DNA from: Astragalus membranaceus
Lineage: Eukaryota > Streptophyta > Magnoliopsida > Fabales > Fabaceae
NCBI GenBank assembly: GCA_039519185.1
Contig: CM076854.1
Span: forward strand, 160,571,434-160,635,433
Direction: 5' to 3'
DNA length: 64,000 nt
Positions 33,708-46,025 of the stretch are shown piece after piece. Below the pieces are notes generated by a model, which had not been told where the DNA came from, made no database searches, and was given only the letters and a program-made list of their open reading frames with translations. The stretch's first letter is position 1. The number at the start of each line of letters is the position of its first letter. The position numbers were made by a program, and so were the translations under genes.

Positions 33708-33774
33708 CTCGTGGTTTTCATTTCCCGCCTTTGAGCCCCTATTATATATTCAAAAAAAAAAGTATCACGATTTA

Positions 33775-33949
33775 GCCAAGAGACCGATGAAGCTTCATTG
33801 TTCCATCTAGTGTAATATATTCAACTTAAATCATTTCTCTCTTTTTTATTTAAAACACAAGTATCTGACGCTTTTTTTTTTACAAAGATACAATGCTCTG
33901 ATGCTTTTTTTGCCACATATTATATCTATTTACTATGTATTGTTATATG

Positions 33950-34000
<51 letters not shown>

Positions 34001-35400
34001 TCAATATTCTGAAAAAAGCTATGCTCATTGAAAAGTTGCATTTTTAAAAAATTCACACAAATGATCAGAATTCTTTGAATTTTGATGTAAAAGATTTATA
34101 TAACGGAATTAACAATTATTTAACATTTAGATGTTAGATCTAATATTTTGTATCACATTCCATAGAAATTATATATATTATTTAGAATATTAGTGAATAT
34201 GAATAATTAGTCATTTTAAAATATATTTTAATACTCATTTAATTCAAATTTGATAATAATATTGACTTATAATACCATATATATATTTTCCTAATTATCA
34301 TATTATTTTAGTATAAATTTTACTTATATCGGGTCATACAATTGAATTAGTGACTCATCGGTTCGATCACACAGACCTAATACCCTGACCGGGTGGATGA
34401 CCCGTTCTGATTTAATAACATTGGTTGAATTATTGCTTCGTTAGCTTTTTTTTGAAGCATGCTTCATTAGCTTTTCTTCACTCAACATTGGGTGTTTTTC
34501 AGGGGGTTGAAATTATTTGTGTTAAATTTATTTTTGTTTTTTTCACCATTCTTTTAATGATAAAGAAATGCTCCGTCAGTTCCATCATAAGTGTCGTATT
34601 AAGTTATTTTACACAAATAAAAAGAAGGAATGAACGAAAGGAAGAGTACAAAAGTTTTACCAAATTAAATGAAAACATGCAACACAACAAAAATCTAAAA
34701 GAACATTATAAGGGGTAGTTGAAACAAATTATAAATGTTAAATTGAAACATTTTTTTTGACAAAATGTTAAATTGAAACATAAAAATACTTATTACGAGA
34801 TTCTTACACTTTTAATGGAACAAATTAGAGATGTCAATTTGGCCCGATGCAGCCTGACCGACCCATGTAGAGAGAAGACATTTTAGCACGAGTTCAGTTT
34901 GGGCCAAATTTAATTCGGGCTAGTAAGGCCATTATGGGATGTAGGTTGAAAGGCCTGACTCACATTTCTTAAACTTCAATTAAATTGAGACAAAGAAGTT
35001 GAATTCAAGACTATTAATTATATTTCTTAAGTTGTGTGTTACAATTTTAAAGTTCAATTAAATTGAGATGAAGGAAGTTTTGTTTAAGTGAGTAATTTGC
35101 TCTCCCCCAACGAGAACACATATAATAATTGGATATTGTATTTTTCTTTCTCAATCCAACTTTTATTAAAAAATTATTGAGAATGCTGTTTGCAATTCTT
35201 CTAAAAAAGTATACTGCGTAGAGTCTTGTTTTTAGTTGAAAGTGGGTAGAGATTAACACAACATGATATTGTAGCTAAACATAATCAATGAATTTGTACT
35301 TATAAAAAATATATTAATATATATATGTCTATTGGATTCTTGTTTAAAATTTAAAAATAGGTTTCAAAAGTGTGAAGGGAAAAATATATTTATTAGAAGG
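33775..35400. other. AT-rich intergenic stretch, no gene
   Basis: Holds an (AT)n run (33951-33997) and a stretch near 34330-34420 rich in GACCGGGTGGATGACCCG-type sequence that mirrors CCGACCC-rich text at 27490-27640. This suggests the LINE landed in an older inverted-repeat element. A short phrase TTCAATTAAATTGAGA is repeated near 34974 and 35052. Confidence 0.4.
33951..33997. repeat. (TA)n microsatellite
   Basis: About 23 TA units. Confidence 0.95.
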
Positions 35401-35628
35401 GTTTGTCCTTGCATTTATTTCCAAGGTCAGTAAAAATTAAATAAGACTATGTAATGAAGTGACCCCAGCTACCAATACAGCTCTCCTAATTGTCCCTCCC
35501 CCACCTTTAAAATCTGACTTCCCATTAATGCCCTCAATGAAGTTTCACTTCACTCACATTTCTTAACCTCCAAAATTCATTTGAATTCATTCAGATTCAT
35601 TCATTACACTTCCCCTAACCAAAAAAAA

Positions 35629-36486
35629 ATGGGCAAGAAAAAAACATTGAAGCTCTCTTCACTTCTTCTCAAAAACACTGAAATCATCAAATCTTCTTCT
35701 TCTTCTTCTTCATTTTGGCCTTCTTGTCACCAACCAAAAACACTTTCTTTCAGAGCTAATAACAAAGACAACACATTCAAAACCATTAACTCAGCTTACT
35801 TAGATGCTACCATGAACATGCTTGAAACCTCTGAATCTTTCTTCACAGTTTCTCCTGATAATTCTCCTAGCTTCTCAACTGCTTCTGAAGAAGAATCTAA
35901 AAAACCCGATTCAATTGAAACCGTGATTCGTGGTTTGCGTTCTGATCGTTTGTTCTTCGAGCCAGATGAGACTAACTCTATATTACAGTTAAATAAATCT
36001 TCTTCTTCTTCTTCTCCTGCTGTTGATGTTGCTGCTTCAGTAGATGAAAATGGAACTTTGGTGTTTAAAGATAGTGTGGTGTTATCAATGGAATCTCAAG
36101 ATCCTTACGTTGATTTTCGAAAGTCAATGGAAGAAATGGTAACCGCTCATGATGTTAAAGATTGGGAATGTCTTCAAGAGCTTTTGTGTTGGTATTTGAA
36201 GGTCAATGAGAAAAGTAATCATGGTTATATTGTTGGGGCTTTTGTTGATTTATTAGTTGGTCTTGCTTTTGCTTCTGCTAATTCTTCTTCTTCCTTTTCC
36301 TCTTCTTATTCTTCTTCTACTTCTCTTTCTCCTTCTTCTCCTTTATCTTTTTATAGCTCTTCTCTTTCTTCTTCTTGTTTGGAAGTTGAGGAAGAGGTTG
36401 TTCCGAGTTCTTCTTTGTTGTTAGAACAAGTTAGTGAGGAGATTAATCACCAAGATGAACCTTCTTCATTTTCGAGTTCATCTTAG
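35629..36486 (+). CDS. OFP: OVATE family protein (transcriptional repressor)
   Basis: A complete, intronless 285-residue protein starting MGKKKTLKLSSLL at ATG 35629. The longer frame from 35581 would need a TTG start. OVATE family proteins are plant-specific nuclear repressors that bind TALE homeodomain partners and affect organ shape. The OVATE domain lies at about residues 148-213: VVLSMESQDPYVDFRKSMEE, then HDVKDWECLQELLCWYLKVN and YIVGAFVDLLVGLA. Serine runs coded by TCT repeats occur at about 22-28, 124-129 and in the C-terminal tail, so their length may vary between alleles. Which OFP paralogue it is cannot be set. No damage is seen. Confidence 0.93.
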   Translation: MGKKKTLKLSSLLLKNTEIIKSSSSSSSFWPSCHQPKTLSFRANNKDNTFKTINSAYLDATMNMLETSESFFTVSPDNSPSFSTASEEESKKPDSIETVIRGLRSDRLFFEPDETNSILQLNKSSSSSSPAVDVAASVDENGTLVFKDSVVLSMESQDPYVDFRKSMEEMVTAHDVKDWECLQELLCWYLKVNEKSNHGYIVGAFVDLLVGLAFASANSSSSFSSSYSSSTSLSPSSPLSFYSSSLSSSCLEVEEEVVPSSSLLLEQVSEEINHQDEPSSFSSSS

Positions 36487-36489
36487 GTT

Positions 36490-37782
36490 GAACTACTTCA
36501 ACTCTACCAAACGGACTTGTAATGTACGGTAGAAAATATCTACTACTTATAAGATATTTTCAGGTCATATCATATCTGATCAAGAATCGAAGAGAATTTC
36601 ATGTATACCGATTAATGGTGTATTATAAGTAACATTTTTTGTTTGTTTTATGATGTCTTTGTTTACTCTTTCTCTTTCACGTATCTATGTTTGGGTTTGT
36701 GTTCATGGAGGTTACACGTGTGGTTGAAAATGCAACCGTGCGAGGATGTTATATATTTAGAGATGGTCAATTTCTATTTCCTTGAGAAGAAATATATAGG
36801 AATGGGAAATTTCTATTTTTGTTTTAATTAAATATGTTATGGCTACCATTTATGTATAGTCATCATCTCTCTTGTCAATCTATTTATATGTGGCTAAATG
36901 ACAGCAAATCTTCTATTGCTTTCACTGCGATAGACAGTCATGATTCTTGAACATTGTTTTCTCACCAAACATGACGTTATTTTAACAAGTTATAAAAAAT
37001 GTACTAAATTTTAGAAGAAGAAAATGAGGTAGCTTGTTAGGTTAGTGTTTTGCTTCAACGGCATTCTAATATTTATGACAGAGAGTTCCGTGTGGGTATA
37101 AATTGTTGCTAAGCTAAGCCCCCTTCCTTGGCTGTCCTACAAAAGATTAAATATGGCAAAATAATCCTAAGAGGGGGGGAGACAAGTTCCAGACACCAAA
37201 AAAAAACATTATTTTTTTTTACATAAAATCAGTGAATTTGAAGTTTGTTTGTATTGAAAATTGTTGGTGTCGTTTTGTACAACTACCACCATAGACTTCG
37301 TTTTTCATATTTAGTGAATATTTAGATTCACTCCTTGGAGAGTCACAAATAATGTTGGAGACATAAAATCACTTGGCAATTTTTGAGTGTTCTCAAGTAA
37401 AATTGATTTATTTCTCTAGAATTATTCTAACTCGAAGCTAGGATATATAGCCTTTACTTTTAAAAATCATTTAAACCTCAGTTTTATTGTTCAACTAATT
37501 TTTATGTAAATCCATTCAAACATGAATCAGTTTACATTAGACTCATTTTCATTTAAAATTAATTTTACAAAGTCAATTCAATTAAATTCAAATTTTGTCA
37601 CTGTAAAGCCAATTACACACGAAGTCCTTTTCAAACACTTATTAAGAAATTAAAAACAAATGAGTTTTTATTGAAAGATATAATGTGCAATGTATTAGTA
37701 ATATTAAGTATTATTATTATTTTAAATTTTTTTTTTTTACTAACTACTTTTTTTTTGTCAATACTTTATAAATTTCATATTA
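36490..37782. other. 3' flank of the OVATE gene, intergenic
   Basis: AT-rich. The small open frame at 36643-36831 has no recognisable domain and is probably chance. No further gene is seen. Confidence 0.4.
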
Positions 37783-37930
37783 CTTTCTCTGGACTTATTT
37801 ATAAGCAAAAAAACCGTTTTTAAATTCATTAAATAACTGATGTATCTAGTATATGACATAGATCGGATACATCAGTTACTCAAAAAACGTAAAATTAACA
37901 TTTTTTTTTGTATAAATAGGTTTAGAGTAG
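37783..37930. mobile_element. Stowaway-type MITE (148 bp)
   Basis: Left part TTTCTCTGGACTTATTTATA and right part TATAAATAGGTTTAGAGTAG are imperfect inverted ends, with flanking TA dinucleotides (37781-37782, 37931-37932). The middle contains a short inverted phrase (ACTGATGTATC / GATACATCAGT). Confidence 0.75.
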
Positions 37931-37932
37931 TA

Positions 37933-38682
37933 TTTACTTCACACCTATAATATAGATATATTAAGAAGAACCTCTTAAAAAGAGGTGTCTATTAACCTAA
38001 GAGAATCAATGGATCTGGAATCTTCTGCATTGCATATAATATTGATTGATGGTTGAGAAAATTAAACGTGATTCATAGAAAATAAAAACTCAATATGTCT
38101 ATTAAGCGCATAAACGGTAGGATTAGATGAAGAAACTAGTATATAGTATACCTGAAAATTCAATCAATGATCTTGTACAGCTAAAACACACACGTGTATA
38201 TGCCCCTCTAGTGAATGTCCACCATAGGATAAATTGCACTTGGGTTCATCAAAGCTAAAAATGTGAAGTAAATCAGAGCCGTTAGTTTTGAATTAAGCGG
38301 TCATTATCAAAGTATAGGTACTAACAAATTAATCCAGCTAGCTCAGAATTTTGAGGTGGTCCTACTGAACTCATATCATATCCTGTGCACCTGCAGCAAG
38401 CAGCAGCTAGCAACATTATCATCATCATCATGGTCTTTGGTTTGGCCCAGAGATAAAGAAACTCAGAATATATATAACTTACCTTATACCACTTGTGTTG
38501 AATAACATTGTCTCTATATGAACTCTTGTATTTTATGTTTTTTTGTGTAAAATTTTGGAATTTATATCATGTTTTCGAATCTAATATTTGTTTCCTGCAA
38601 AATTCAGAAATCGTACAAAAAATTGCCATTCATCAGCATGGCAATGGCTAAAATAATTGTACACAAAAATTTCATATTCGAA

Positions 38683-38747
<65 letters not shown>

Positions 38748-39430
38748 CTTAATTGGTATAGGTCAGAATTATCCACATAATATTGATATAGAACTTAAAT
38801 CGTTATCACTCACTTTCAAGAATACTAGTGGCTGTTGTATAAAACAAGAGAGACGACGTTTTGTTGAGAAGATTGAAGAGAATCTGCATCAAATATATAT
38901 ACATCAAAGTTTAAATTAAATATCTTCATGACCACATTGCGATTGTGATGAACAATGCATGATTTTCCACATAAAGTAACATAATCTTTAACACTAGTTT
39001 ATCAATATACTAATTGAAATGCAAATGGCTTCACTAGATCATGTTGGGTTCCATGTAAATTAATGAGACTCGTGAATTTTAATCAATAAGAGAGTGTTGT
39101 AAGAGTGTTAGAAAGTGTAACGCTAGCTTTTCGTCTCCACAATATCAAATATATATCGTGATGCGAATGCAAAGAAAGTAACCTTGGCTAGGAATGCAAT
39201 TGTTCAATCTATATCATCCCTCTGAATTTTCAGATAACAAAAGAATATCTAGATAGAGATCCCATGCAGCCAAAAGTCATGTCTACCATTTAAAAAAACA
39301 ATCTTATTTATTATTACATGATGTCAATAGTGAATAGCCAATATCCAACTCTAGTTAGTCTTAGTTAACCATAGTTGTAACTAAATTAAGAAAAAAAAAC
39401 AATTATTAAATTCCTTAATAAGTATTATAT
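37933..39430. other. Intergenic stretch, no gene
   Basis: AT-rich, with a (TA)n run at about 38687-38747. The 116-aa open frame across that run (38569-38919) is a microsatellite artefact. Confidence 0.45.
38687..38747. repeat. (TA)n microsatellite
   Basis: About 30 TA units. Confidence 0.95.
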
Positions 39431-39435
39431 ATTTA

Positions 39436-41240
39436 AAAGCCGGGAATAAAAACCCAGGGCCTGATGGTTTTAACCTTAATTTCATTAAACATTGCTGGGA
39501 TGTGGTGAAGGAGGACATCTTGGGTTTCTTAGGTGAGTTTCATGCTAATGCTGTGATGTCCAAAGCCATTTCAGCTTCGTTTCTTGCTCTCATTCCCAAG
39601 AAGGAGAATCCTCAAGAGCTTAAGGATTATCGCCCGATTTGTCTCATCGGATGTATCTATAAAATCTTGGTTAAAGTGTTAGCTAGTCGATTGAAAAACG
39701 TTTTGTCTAGGATTATTTCTCCTTGTCAATCGGTGTTTATTTCGGGTCGACAGATTTTGGATGGGGTTTTGGTTGTTAATGAATTGGTGGATTTGGCAAA
39801 GCCAAGAAAAGATGAGTGTATGGTGTTTAAAGTTGATTTTGAAAAGGCTTATGATTCTATTTCTTGGGGCTTTCTTGAGTACATGATGGGTCAGATGGGT
39901 TTTGGGTCGAAGTGGGTTAATTGGATTAAATCTTGTCTTCATAATTCTTCGATGTCTGTTCTTGTCAACGAAAGCCCAACTGCGGATTTTATGATGCATA
40001 GGGGTCTTAAGCAAGGAGATCCTTTATCTCCTTTACTTTTTCTCATTGCCGCCGAGGGTTTAACCGGAATGGTTCAGAAAGCTGTGCCTGAAGGATTCTT
40101 TTGAGTTTCAGGTTCATAATAGTCTCAGCTTTTCAATGCTCCAGTTCGCGGACGACACTATTTTAATCGGTAAGGGCACCTGGGACAATTTATGGTGTAT
40201 TAAATCTATTTTCAGAATTTTTGAATTGGTCTGGGGGTTGAAGGTAAACTTTCATAAGAGTTGTATTTATGGCATTAACTTAAATGGTGATTTTTTGGAG
40301 GCAGCTGTAGCTTTTTTGTCGTGCAACTCTGCTAACATTCCTTTTAAGTTTTTGGGTATTCCGGTGGGAGTCAATCCAAGAAGAAGATATACATGGGTTT
40401 CGATTATTGATAAGGTCAGAAAGAGGCTTTCATCGTGGAGTGGGAGCTTATTGTCTATCGGGGGGGTATAGTGACTCTCATTGACTCGGTTCTCAATAGT
40501 ATTTCGTTTTATATGTTCTCTTTTTTCAAAGCCCCCAAGATTGTTATTCAGGAGCTAGTCAAGATTCAGAGGGACTTTCTGTGGGGGGGGGGGGGGGGTA
40601 CTAGAGAGGGTCGCCCTGTTTATTGGGTGTCGTGGGACAAGGTTTGCAGACCCAAGAATGATGGTGATTTGGGGGTGAAGAATCTGGAAGCCTTCAATTT
40701 GGCTCTTCTGTGCAAGTGGAAGTGGAGATGCATCAAAGATAATAGTGCAAACTGGTCGCAGCTTCTTAATCATCGGTATGGGGACTTGAGACATATTTTC
40801 ACAGGGGCTCTGGTGCCTAGAGGAGGCACCAAGGATTCTTTATGGTGGAGAGACTTCTTACTTTTGGAAGATCGTAATCCTTCTTGGCAGGGAGCATTTG
40901 TATCTGCGCTTAGGCCTATGGTGGGGAAGGGGAATCCGATTTCTCTTTGGGGTCACAAGTGGACCAGCAATGACACTTTTAAGGATTTATTTCCTAGCCT
41001 GTTTGAAGTGGCTAAGCATAAACAGGGTAGCATTTTGGAGCACGGGTTTTAGCGTGACACTATCTGGTGTTGGAATCTTAAGTGGAGTCGTGACTTGTCT
41101 GTGGAGGAGAGGGAAGTGCAGGATTTGCTGTTGGCCACTCTTATTCTGTTTCATCCCGAAGATTCAGAGCAAGATCATTGGGTTGCTCATGAGTGCTCTA
41201 GAAAGATTTCCCAAGTATTTCATGGAAGGAGGCCTTCCCC
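39436..41240 (+). pseudogene. 5'-truncated LINE reverse transcriptase
   Basis: It begins abruptly inside the RT at NKNPGPDGFNLNF, so the endonuclease and ORF1 are missing, as usual for 5'-truncated LINEs. RT motifs follow: DYRPICLIGCIYKILVKVLA, FKVDFEKAYDSI, LKQGDPLSPLLF (39502-40104). After a frameshift at about 40100, LQFADDTILIG carries the catalytic residues (40136-40471). Another frameshift leads to 40435-41052, ending in the region between RT and zf-RVT. A G run (40584-40597) may be one slip site. It is a different LINE lineage from the one at 27.7 kb. No target duplication was identified. Confidence 0.9.
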
Positions 41241-41266
41241 TTCACACTCACGTAGGTAGATACATC

Positions 41267-41356
41267 AAGTGCGTCTCTATAGCACTAGCCATTCCGAAGT
41301 GCGACTCTTTAGCACTAGCCATGTCAAAGTGCGTCTCTATAGCACTAGTCATGTCG
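41267..41356. repeat. 30-bp tandem repeat, three copies
   Basis: Three consecutive 30-bp units start AAGTGCG and contain TAGCACTAG. They differ at a few positions. Confidence 0.9.
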
Positions 41357-41531
41357 AAGGCTATGTATCTATTAAGAGCTCATGGCTTAACCTCACATCA
41401 AGCACTACCACACGCCTTAGGGATGAAAAGTGTAGTGCTTATAGGAGTATTCATATGGCTTGTTTAACCACAAATGGGTATCCACCATATTTTCCTCCAC
41501 TCAAGGCTTAAAGCTCATCCCCCTCGACGTT

Positions 41532-41657
41532 TCCAAGACAACTTTCTTAAGTAATCTTTTCATATAAAGACCACACAATTCATTGTTTCACTTTTCACAT
41601 ACTCAAGTGAAGCAACCTCATTTTCAAGACAACTTTCTTGGGTAACCTTTTCACAAA
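41532..41657. repeat. Left copy of a 126-bp direct repeat flanking a transposon
   Basis: Matches 46280-46405 over 126 bp with about 5 differences by eye. Both start TCCAAGACAACTTTCTT and end CCTTTTCACAAA. It adjoins the damaged left end of the CACTA-like element. Confidence 0.9.
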
Positions 41658-42807
41658 TGGAAAAAAGGCTTTTTATATCGGTTAAAATTGACATTTCATA
41701 TCGGTTCCCGAACCGATGCCGAAAAAGGAGATATAAAAAATAGGGACATTTCATATCGGTTCCTGAACCGTTATGAAAAGTTGTTTTTATATCGGTTGCC
41801 CCTAGAACCGATATGAAAAGTCTCTTTTTTTAAAAAAAAGAGACTTTTCATATCGGTTCCCATTGAAAACCGATATGAAAAGTCTATTTTTTTAAAAAAA
41901 AAGAGAGACTTTTCATATCGGTTCCCATTGAAAACCGATATGAAAAGTCTCTTTTTTTAAAAAAAAAATGAATTTTAACATCGGTTTTCTCTGAGAACCG
42001 ATATGAAAAGTCTCTTTTTTTTTAAAAAAAAAAGTGAGCTTGTCTTCCATCAACTCTAGATCCTTCTGTAATACATAGTTATACAATACATAGTTATACA
42101 ATATGTATATGAACTTCAACAGGAGGTCCATCCAACAGCAAGTTTGTCCCACAACACATAGTTATACAATAATAATATGAACTTCAACAGGATGCGGACA
42201 GTTACAGAAAATGACTATGTATAAGCTGCATCAGACATGAACCACAATTTTGTCCTAATTTCCATAAGCTGTAACTTTCTATTTAGACAAAGAAGTTTGT
42301 GAATGTTTTACTTTTGACAAACATTAATTAAGTGAGTGGGAATGTGGGATTCATATAATAAGCAATACATCAAAGAGACTTTTCAATGGGAACCGATATG
42401 AAAAGTCTCTTGTTTAATTATTTAAATTACACCATCCTGCAAATTAAATAATTAAATTATTCACAAACTCATAAATGGCAGAAAATAACTTTTTAAAAAA
42501 CAAGAGAAACTTAATGAAAAAGTAAAGATACAGTTAACAATTAGAATGTAAAAATTATGTCAACCCCATTTTATGTTATTGAAATCAACAATTTCCTTGA
42601 GAGCTAGGTTTCTGCACATATATGTTATATACTATATATATAAATATCATATAAAGCAAGTTACTTTCACATTCCTGAAGGTCTCTGCAAATGCAAGAAG
42701 ACATGTATAGCTAAGTTTAGTGTGGCAAGCTAGTTACTGAAGCAACTTTTAATCTAGAGAACTTACAGTTAATGCTTTGAAATTACTCATCTCTTTTATC
42801 ACACTGT

Positions 42808-43635
42808 TCACCAGGAATAGATGACTATAGAACAATGCTGGCATTTATACAAAACAGAAAAATATGGCATGAAACTCATACCTACTTGAGTGAGTAGCAT
42901 CATTGAAAGTTTCCTTCGAACAAACTCCCATTTGAGATTTATAAAATCATTTAGTAACCCAGATTTCACAACTTCAGATGGAAGACAATGCCAACACCCC
43001 ATTTTAGAGCTAACACAAGTTATTGCACACCTTGCATTTGTTGCAGTTGCATAACTGCCTTCTTCAGGACAGCTAAGAGGGTTTCTCCATTCAGAAAGAA
43101 TTAATTTCTCGAAAGCTGATGTATACCAATTTTTGGCAGTCTCTTCAAAAACACCCCCTTCACAAGAAAAGTTGAAGGACTTTTAAAAGGAACCTAGAAG
43201 AAAATTAACAGATAACAGAGTGAAGAACTTAAGAAAAGAGAGACTAAGAAAGATTCTGCCTCAGAAGGACCTTACATTTGAAATCAGTTTGAGTGCAGTT
43301 TTTTGAACTTCCTCAACTGTGATGTCTGTTTGAAAAGAGCTACCATGATCGCATGGATTCAGATGAGAGTTTGCAAACAAAAAGGAGAAATTGTGTTGAA
43401 AACCTAGTAATGATGATTGGTTTCCCTGAAGATTATGTATCCAGAAATTAATTGATGAAACTTCACTAAACTCTTCTAGTGAATTCAGGATGAATGCCTC
43501 ATCCACAGGCGAAACACAAAGGGCGTGACTAAGCCTTCTAGACTCCCAAAGTAAGCTCAACCACTTCTCCACAGAGACATTCTTCAATTTGAACATTCTA
43601 ATCAACAGTCGATATGCATCATCATAGAGTTCCAT
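42808..43635 (-). pseudogene. Captured host gene exons, perhaps separase-like
   Basis: Minus-strand exon-like stretches encode MELYDDAYRLLIRMFKLKNV, WLSLLWESRRLSHALCVSP and DEAFILNSLEEF (43261-43635), then a stretch from about 43150 leading into CWHCLPSEVVKSGLLNDFI and NLKWEFVRRKLSMMLL (42808-43002). Splice-like borders separate them (a GT after QVG near 42885). The protein style recalls the helical N-terminal part of plant separase, but that is from memory and weak. No promoter-proximal start or complete domain is present, so this is a gene fragment moved by the transposon. Confidence 0.45.
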
Positions 43636-44499
43636 GAAACCCTGAAGAGATTACGTTGAAACCAAAATAATGTCACTAGGAATTTATGCAAAAACTACAG
43701 AAACCATGATTAATTACGATAAAAACATACCTTCAACTGTAGTAAATCAATTATGTTATATAGGAGAACCATTAAACTGTCAGACAATGCATAACGTTCT
43801 CCCTCTTCATAGCAATCTACACAAGAAATGCTCAACCATAGCTCCAAAGCAGCCTTGACATCTTCATAGATTTGCTGTATAATGTACAAACCAATATCAA
43901 CTTTTATGAAGTAAAGGAAGTTATTAAGATAAAGAGAAGATGGTTACAAAGAAAACATAAGGAAAAAAGAAGATAAAATACATCAATGAAGTAAAGTTGC
44001 CCAATTCCTCAACATATATGTGCAGAAACCTAGCTCTCAACATAAAATGGTGTTGACATCAACAATTGTTTGTTCCCAATGAAGTAATCAATATGAAGTG
44101 ATTTACTTTGGCAAAAGTTGCTGCATCAACGAGGTTTTTGCTGCATCAACAGTTGAGCACAGAAGCATTTGTCAATGGGAACTGAGAGATTATAATCTCA
44201 AAACCTTCTTGTTTTACCTTGACTCCCTCCACTTGTAGAAGCATCAAGCTTCAATTGTTTAACACTTTGCACATGTTTAATATCTTTAATGCATATCTAA
44301 TTATCCATTTTAAGAAGCTAACCTCACAAGCGATTTTGAATCAAACGCTTTAAATGAATCGCAAGGACTCAAGCATGCTACACAATGCAACAATCAGAAC
44401 TAAGCATCCCCTTGAATGAACGAAAACAGGCAGAATTGGTTAGCACACACATTTACAAGAAGATGAGTTATAATGAGTAAATATTCAACATGCTACCCA

Positions 44500-44960
44500 T
44501 ACGTTACCTTGCGATTAGGATCCGCATATAGGCAATCCATTGGAAATAGTAACTGAGCATACAATACCCAATTCAAGATAATGACCATCCATACTGCTAT
44601 CCTCAGCTAATTTGAAACACAAATGGCCAGTCTTCAATGAAGTGGATTTAAAGTTGAATTACAAACCACTAAAACAAAATATACTCCAGAGTTCAGACTA
44701 ACAACTAAAATTATTTCTCTCAAACATGACACTTCATCTAAAAACCTTCATAGAAAATTTGTGTCCATGGATTCCTACCTGTCAAGAATACGGGCTTTAA
44801 TTGGAGCACCAACACCAATTGCAATTAGTTTGACACCAGCTGAATCAAACTTTGGTTTGAATTCTTTCAATGCTGAAGCCAATTCCCAGCTTAGAACAAA
44901 AGCAAACAATCCAAAGTAAGCAGAACTATCATTTAAACAAGTCTTGATTACCAAGTCCAA
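44500..44960 (-). pseudogene. Captured exons of a thioredoxin-like (AhpC/TSA-2, AAED1/PRXL2-type) gene
   Basis: The minus-strand exon at about 44783-44892 starts after an AG acceptor and encodes WELASALKEFKPKFDSAGV, then KLIAIGVGAP and KARIL, ending at a GTAGG donor. The next exon (about 44509-44560) encodes FPMDCLYADPNRK and ends AAG|GTAACG. In intact plastid thioredoxin-like proteins of this family these two segments are adjacent, so at least two exons and an intron were captured together. The upstream catalytic cysteine region and the C-terminal half are absent, so it cannot be functional. Confidence 0.7.
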
Positions 44961-45938
44961 AGGTGAAGATCATTTACCAGCATGGGCATCGAAAAGTTTA
45001 CAATGAACAATGTACAGTCAATGAAATCAACAAACAAAAAAAAGTAAAGAAGTCTGAAATCAACAAGCAGTAACGATAATGGATGTTTCTTTTTAGTTTT
45101 TATAATTTCACATCATTCCTTCCTACTTTCGATAATGGCTGAAAATGAAATCAAACAAAAAAATTACTTTCGCTGAAATCAACAATGAACAATCAATGAA
45201 ATCAAACAAAAAAATTACCTGAAAATGAAAACCTTTGCTGTCAGAAACGAAAATGAAAACCTTCAGCCTTCAGGAAACGTCGTTTTGGGCACAAACGAAA
45301 AAATGAAAACGTGAAGAAACGGAAAAAATCGACTGAAATCGAAGAATAAGAAACGAAAATCGTTACCTGAAATTGTTGAAATTTGGGGGTATTACCATTA
45401 AGGCCAACACCAGGAACATCCGCCTCTGCCCTCAGCTGTACGCGTACTAGATTTTGCAGAACCAACAAATAGTTCACAATCGACCTTAGAAACCAACAAA
45501 TGCATGATCTAGGGTTTCGAATCTGAAAATGAAAAAACTCACACAACATCAACACAACACAAAACAACACCCAAACAGAAACGAATCTGAAACACCAACA
45601 AAAAACAACACCCAATCAGAAACGAAGGACAGCGAGACAACCTCAGAAGAGAAACCGATAGGGACAGAAACAACCAAATCTAACACCTTACCAGAACCAA
45701 GAAGACAGATCTAGAACACAACAAGAAACTGACACGAAACTCCTCTTCATATTCGCATTTGCACAGGCAAACCCTCTCACAGACAAGAAACTGAAGATTT
45801 ACCAACGACGGCGCAGCATTGGCTCCTAGCGACGGCACAGCAACGGCAACGGCCACGGCGCAGCAACAGCGATGGCGCAACAACAGCGACGGCGGTGGCT
45901 TGGGGTCTTCTCGCAGCGATGGGATGGGTTGGGGTTTT

Positions 45939-46025
45939 CGTTGAGAGTGAGAGTGAGAGTGAGAGTGAGATGGTTTTCGTTGAGAGTGAGAGTGAGGGGG
46001 TTTTCGTTGAGAGTGAGAGCGAGGT
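45939..46025. repeat. GAGAGT-rich simple repeat
   Basis: Repeated GAGAGTGAGAGT units interleaved with GGTTTTCGTT, near the right end of the CACTA-like element. Confidence 0.85.

Larger units (their letters stand above)
27745..33760 (+). mobile_element. Full-length L1-type LINE, inactivated
   Basis: A perfect 14-bp target duplication AGTATCACGATTTA (27731-27744, 33761-33774) brackets a 6.0-kb element that ends in a short A tail (33752-33760). It has the plant L1 layout: ORF1 with a DUF4283-like region and a CCHC knuckle, then ORF2 with AP endonuclease, reverse transcriptase, zf-RVT and an RNase H domain. Several stops and frameshifts break both ORFs, yet the perfect target duplication argues for moderate age. 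The target itself lies in tRNA-like/TIR-like repeat sequence (CCGACC-rich text on both sides). Confidence 0.95.

Noticed and set aside
38569..38919. 116-aa open frame
   Set aside because: It is carried by a (TA)n microsatellite coding for alternating I and Y.
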